A stretch of DNA of 8,119 nucleotides from an uncultured Coriobacteriaceae bacterium (GTDB taxonomy: Bacteria > Actinomycetota > Coriobacteriia > Coriobacteriales > Eggerthellaceae): contig CAMORQ010000071.1 in NCBI GenBank assembly GCA_946623915.1, forward strand, positions 1-8,119, written 5' to 3'. Positions 6,133 to 8,119 of the stretch are shown here, piece by piece (position 1 is the stretch's first letter; each line of letters opens with the position of its first letter). The notes under the pieces were generated by a model. The model worked only from the letters and a program-made list of their open reading frames with translations, did not search any database and was not told the DNA's origin. The position numbers were made by a program, and so were the translations under genes.

Positions 6133-6220
6133 ATTAGTGGCAAAACTATTTTGTTGACGTGACATATCCCCAGGTCGCCAAATTCCGCGAATTAACTAAT
6201 CGTGATGTTTTGCCACTAAT
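6133..6220. repeat. 14-bp perfect inverted repeat around AT-rich 60 bases
   Basis: ATTAGTGGCAAAAC (6133-6146) is perfectly inverted as GTTTTGCCACTAAT (6207-6220), framing 60 bases. The stretch 6131-6220 has 53 A/T of 90, strikingly AT-rich beside its neighbours. It also holds the dyad AATTC-CGC-GAATT (6181-6193), the overlapping dyad CGTGAT/ATCACG (6201-6206 and 6219-6224), and direct ACTAATC copies exactly 20 bases apart (6195 and 6215). No open frame, promoter or target-site duplication is evident. It could be a miniature inverted-repeat element, a structured RNA or a cluster of protein-binding sites. Confidence 0.8.
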
Positions 6221-6235
6221 CACGGTCGAAAGCGA

Positions 6236-6253
6236 GACAGCAACGTGTTGGTG
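6236..6253. repeat. Diverged copy of the ecfT-end hairpin core
   Basis: GACAGCAACG-T-GTTGGTG here matches GACAGCAACG-ACGC-GTTGGTG at 6278-6298. The left halves are 42 bases apart, close to four helical turns. The copy keeps the small dyad CAAC/GTTG but lacks the long outer arms. This suggests duplication of a dyad motif, or two sites for the same protein. Confidence 0.6.
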
Positions 6254-6268
6254 AAACAAGGGGAATTA

Positions 6269-6309
6269 TCCATATGTGACAGCAACGACGCGTTGGTGTC
6301 ACATATGGA
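6269..6309 (-). terminator. Long hairpin spanning the ecfT stop codon
   Basis: Arms 6269-6287 and 6291-6309 pair in 18 of 19 positions: 13 pairs, one G/G mismatch (6282/6296), then 5 pairs, with a 3-base loop (6288-6290). On the minus strand it begins inside the third-last sense codon of ecfT and contains the TGA stop (6299-6301) in its first arm. After it come TAATTCCCCTTGTTT, T-rich but not a clean run. It probably ends the ecf operon or stabilises its 3' end. The unusual length and near-perfect symmetry also fit an operator or an inserted repeat. Confidence 0.6.
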
Positions 6310-7105
6310 ACATGCCGGCGGCGACGACGCAGACGGCCATGGCCGCTATCGCGACCAATCCGGCCACATCGAGCCGCGTAAAGGTAAGGGGGTCGAGGCG
6401 CGTGCGGCCGCTCCCGCCGTGATAGCAACGTGCGTCCATGCCCGCCGACAGGGTTTCCGCATGGCGAAACGCGCTCGTGAACAGAGGCACCATCAGGCTG
6501 GACAAGCCGGACAGCCCACCCTTGAACGGGTTGGCCGTTATCTTGGCGCCACGTGATAGCTGCGCCTGTCGAATGGTGTGCAGCTCGTCTGCGAACTGAG
6601 GAAGGAAGCGCAGCGCGATGCCCATGACCATGGCGAACTCGTGCGCAGGGAACCCGAAGCGCGCAAAGGGCTTCAGCATGGCCTCGAGCGCGTCGGTCAG
6701 GTCAAGCGTGGTGGTTGTCAGCGTGAGCAGGCTGGCCATGCAAAGCAGAAGCGTCAAACGCAAACTCAGGAAGATGGCGAAATGCACGCCTTCCTGTGAA
6801 ATGACTAGCGGACCCAACTGCGCGTATACTGTGCCGCCCTGCACGAAAAACAGGTTCAGCAGGGCTGTAAGCACCACGATGAACAGCAGCGGCGCGATGG
6901 ACTTCAGCGCCGTCGACGCGGGAATGCGCGCCACGAAGTAGAACCCGATAACGAACGCGGCGGCAACAGCCAACGCTGGATAGGTGTTCGACATCAGGAT
7001 GACGACCATCGCTACCAGCACCGCAGTCAGCTTCAACCGCGGGTCCATGCGGTGGATGGGGCTTTTCCCAGGGCTGTACCTGCCGAAGATAATCGAGCGA
7101 GCCAT
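6299..7105 (-). CDS. ecfT: ECF transporter transmembrane component EcfT
   Basis: EcfT is the membrane scaffold of energy-coupling-factor transporters, transmitting ATP-driven movements of the EcfA1/EcfA2 pair to a substrate-binding S protein for vitamin or metal uptake. The 268-residue product has hydrophobic segments at about 27-39, 42-60, 70-88, 108-130 and 245-265. The cytoplasmic coupling helices carry the two family motifs: AQLSRG (181-186) and GMDARCY (222-228), the latter differing from the usual ARG by a cysteine. FLPQFADELHTIRQAQ (168-183) is also typical. The ATG at 7105 lies 4 bases after the ecfA2 stop with GGAAGG and TAGGG upstream, implying coupled translation. The frame continues upstream into ecfA2 but that part is not EcfT-like. 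The stop codon sits inside a long hairpin. Other family names for this type are CbiQ or BioN; without the S component the substrate is open. Confidence 0.93.
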   Translation of the reverse strand: MARSIIFGRYSPGKSPIHRMDPRLKLTAVLVAMVVILMSNTYPALAVAAAFVIGFYFVARIPASTALKSIAPLLFIVVLTALLNLFFVQGGTVYAQLGPLVISQEGVHFAIFLSLRLTLLLCMASLLTLTTTTLDLTDALEAMLKPFARFGFPAHEFAMVMGIALRFLPQFADELHTIRQAQLSRGAKITANPFKGGLSGLSSLMVPLFTSAFRHAETLSAGMDARCYHGGSGRTRLDPLTFTRLDVAGLVAIAAMAVCVVAAGMFHM

Positions 7106-7109
7106 CGCC

Positions 7110-8021
7110 CTACCGCCTTCCACGATACGCCGCAGCAATCGCCTCCACCAGGCTCTCGCGCGTGAACAGCCCGCCTGCAGGCTGCGGCAACGCCACACCG
7201 CGCTCCTTCAGCACGTTGGCGAATCGCTGAGGCGCCGGCACGTCCAAGCCGATCGACTTGCACGCCTGCGCGTCCGCGAACACCTCGGCAGGCGCACCAA
7301 GGGCCCACACGCTTCCCTGGTTCAGCACGAGGATGCGGTCCGCCATCACGGCGAGGTCATCCATGCTGTGCGAAATCATGACCACCGTCACGCCCATGTC
7401 GCCGTGCAGGCGTCGCACCAACGCGAGCAGCTCCCTCCGCCCTTCCGGATCGAGCCCTGCGGCTGGCTCATCGAGGATGAGCGTCCTCGGATGCATCGCA
7501 AGAACGCCGGCGAAAGCCACACGCCGCTGCTGGCCGCCCGACAGTTCGAAGGGACTGCGCGCGCGCACCGCATCGAAGTCCAGGTCGACAGTCTGCAGCG
7601 CCTCGCGGACGATGCGTTCCATGTCCTCTTCGGGACAACCCATGTTGCGGGGGCCGAACGCGACATCGTCGAACACGCTGGAGGCGAACAGCTGATGTTC
7701 GGGATATTGGAACACCAGGCCCACGTTCGCGCGAACGCGGGAGGCGGCATGCTTGTCGGAAATATCCACGCCGTCCACGAACACCGTGCCCGAGGTAGGT
7801 GCGACCAGGCCGTTCATATGCTGGACAAGCGTCGACTTGCCACTGCCGGTATGCCCGGCGATGCCAAAGAATTCGCCGTCGTTCAACGTAAACGACACAT
7901 CGCGCAGCGCCCATAGTTCGTCGGGCGAGTTGCCCCAATCGGCTTGCGCATCCCCCGCGTCGGGCGCCTTGGCGGCCGCAGCGGGATCGTAGGAGTAAGA
8001 CACGTTCCTAAACTCGATCAT
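7110..8021 (-). CDS. ecfA2: ECF transporter ATP-binding protein EcfA2
   Basis: This is a cytoplasmic ABC ATPase that powers the ECF importer as a heterodimer with EcfA1. The 303-residue product shows, in order: an aromatic A-loop region (YSYDP, 9-13), Walker A GHTGSGKST (56-64), Q-loop FQYPEHQLF (104-112), the signature LSGGQ (160-164), Walker B with LILDEP (181-186), and the H-loop histidine (H218, in MISHSMDDL). All catalytic residues are present. GHTGSGKSTLVQHMNG and QYPEHQLF are characteristic of the EcfA2 rather than the EcfA1 branch. Between the A-loop and ALRDVSF an Ala/Asp-rich insert of roughly 15-20 residues (about 14-34) is longer than usual. The ATG overlaps the TGA of the preceding gene as ATGA, and ecfT starts 4 bases after its stop, so the three genes form one translationally coupled unit. 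Confidence 0.94.
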   Translation of the reverse strand: MIEFRNVSYSYDPAAAAKAPDAGDAQADWGNSPDELWALRDVSFTLNDGEFFGIAGHTGSGKSTLVQHMNGLVAPTSGTVFVDGVDISDKHAASRVRANVGLVFQYPEHQLFASSVFDDVAFGPRNMGCPEEDMERIVREALQTVDLDFDAVRARSPFELSGGQQRRVAFAGVLAMHPRTLILDEPAAGLDPEGRRELLALVRRLHGDMGVTVVMISHSMDDLAVMADRILVLNQGSVWALGAPAEVFADAQACKSIGLDVPAPQRFANVLKERGVALPQPAGGLFTRESLVEAIAAAYRGRR

Positions 8022-8119
8022 GCCTTCTGCCCCCCTCCCGCAAGAACCGCTGCCACATGGTCGGCCAAAATCGCCTCGTCGACGCTTGCATGGACCGGCA
8101 CGCCCGCCGCCTGAAGTTC
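8018..8119 (-). CDS. 3' end of upstream ecf gene, probably ecfA1 (partial)
   Basis: Only the last 33 codons are in the window. The frame is open from the edge and ends at TGA (8018-8020), overlapping the ecfA2 start by the ATGA arrangement. The visible peptide begins ELQAAGVPV and contains a helical DEAILADHVAAVLAGG segment. This resembles the C-terminal end of ECF-type ATPases, where L-x-x-x-G-V-x-V is followed by a short helix. Position immediately before ecfA2 makes EcfA1 the natural assignment, but no ATPase motif is inside the window, so the identity is inferred from context. Confidence 0.65.
   Translation of the reverse strand, partial: ELQAAGVPVHASVDEAILADHVAAVLAGGGQKA

Noticed and set aside
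5980..6165. 61-codon leftward open frame across the heptamer repeat
   Set aside because: Its sequence is mostly the translated tandem repeat, it has no ribosome-binding site and it ends within the symporter's terminator hairpin.
6154..6182. TTGACG as the -35 of a rightward promoter for a small RNA
   Set aside because: No TATAAT-like hexamer lies 16-18 bases downstream, and no downstream gene or T-tailed terminator exists on that strand.
6051..6310. CRISPR array
   Set aside because: The repeats are either directly contiguous without spacers or occur as single inverted pairs; there is no regular repeat-spacer pattern and no cas gene.
6984..7916. 310-codon rightward open frame opposite ecfT and ecfA2
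   Set aside because: It is the reverse of genes with complete ABC ATPase and EcfT motifs; its peptide has no domain features.

Overview
The window looks like ordinary chromosome of a high-GC bacterium, most likely an actinobacterium of the Coriobacteriia (Eggerthella/Slackia/Gordonibacter-like). This placement rests on base composition, the long Ala/Glu/Pro tail on ribosomal protein S2, and the mix of an AGCS amino-acid carrier with a complete-looking ECF energising module. It is inference from general knowledge, not a database match.

Layout, left to right. Positions 1-224 lie downstream of tsf and hold three hairpins; the last is a good intrinsic terminator for the leftward rpsB-tsf transcript. 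tsf (225-1085) and rpsB (1154-2062) form the conserved leftward translation operon, with a TTGCGC/TACAAT promoter about 115-140 bases upstream of rpsB. Between rpsB and the next gene is a four-copy 17-bp tandem repeat (2307-2374). A leftward gene (2402-4078) encodes a secreted, cysteine-rich right-handed beta-helix protein of unknown substrate. A roughly 325-base divergent intergenic region carries its probable promoter and that of the rightward AGCS-family sodium:amino-acid symporter (4404-5921).

The symporter converges on a leftward ECF-transporter cluster. Within the window this is the last 33 codons of an upstream gene (probably ecfA1), then ecfA2 (7110-8021) and ecfT (6299-7105). The genes overlap or almost touch, as expected for a transporter complex whose subunits are co-translated. 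The substrate-binding S component is not in the window, so the imported vitamin or metal cannot be named.

The convergent gap 5922-6298 is the most unusual stretch. It contains a terminator-like hairpin, eight tandem heptamers, a 14-bp perfect inverted repeat around an AT-rich 60-bp core, and a near-perfect 19-position hairpin that swallows the ecfT stop codon and whose core is repeated 42 bases away. I see no complete novel defence, mobile or biosynthetic system. The noncoding repeats are the best candidates for something undescribed.
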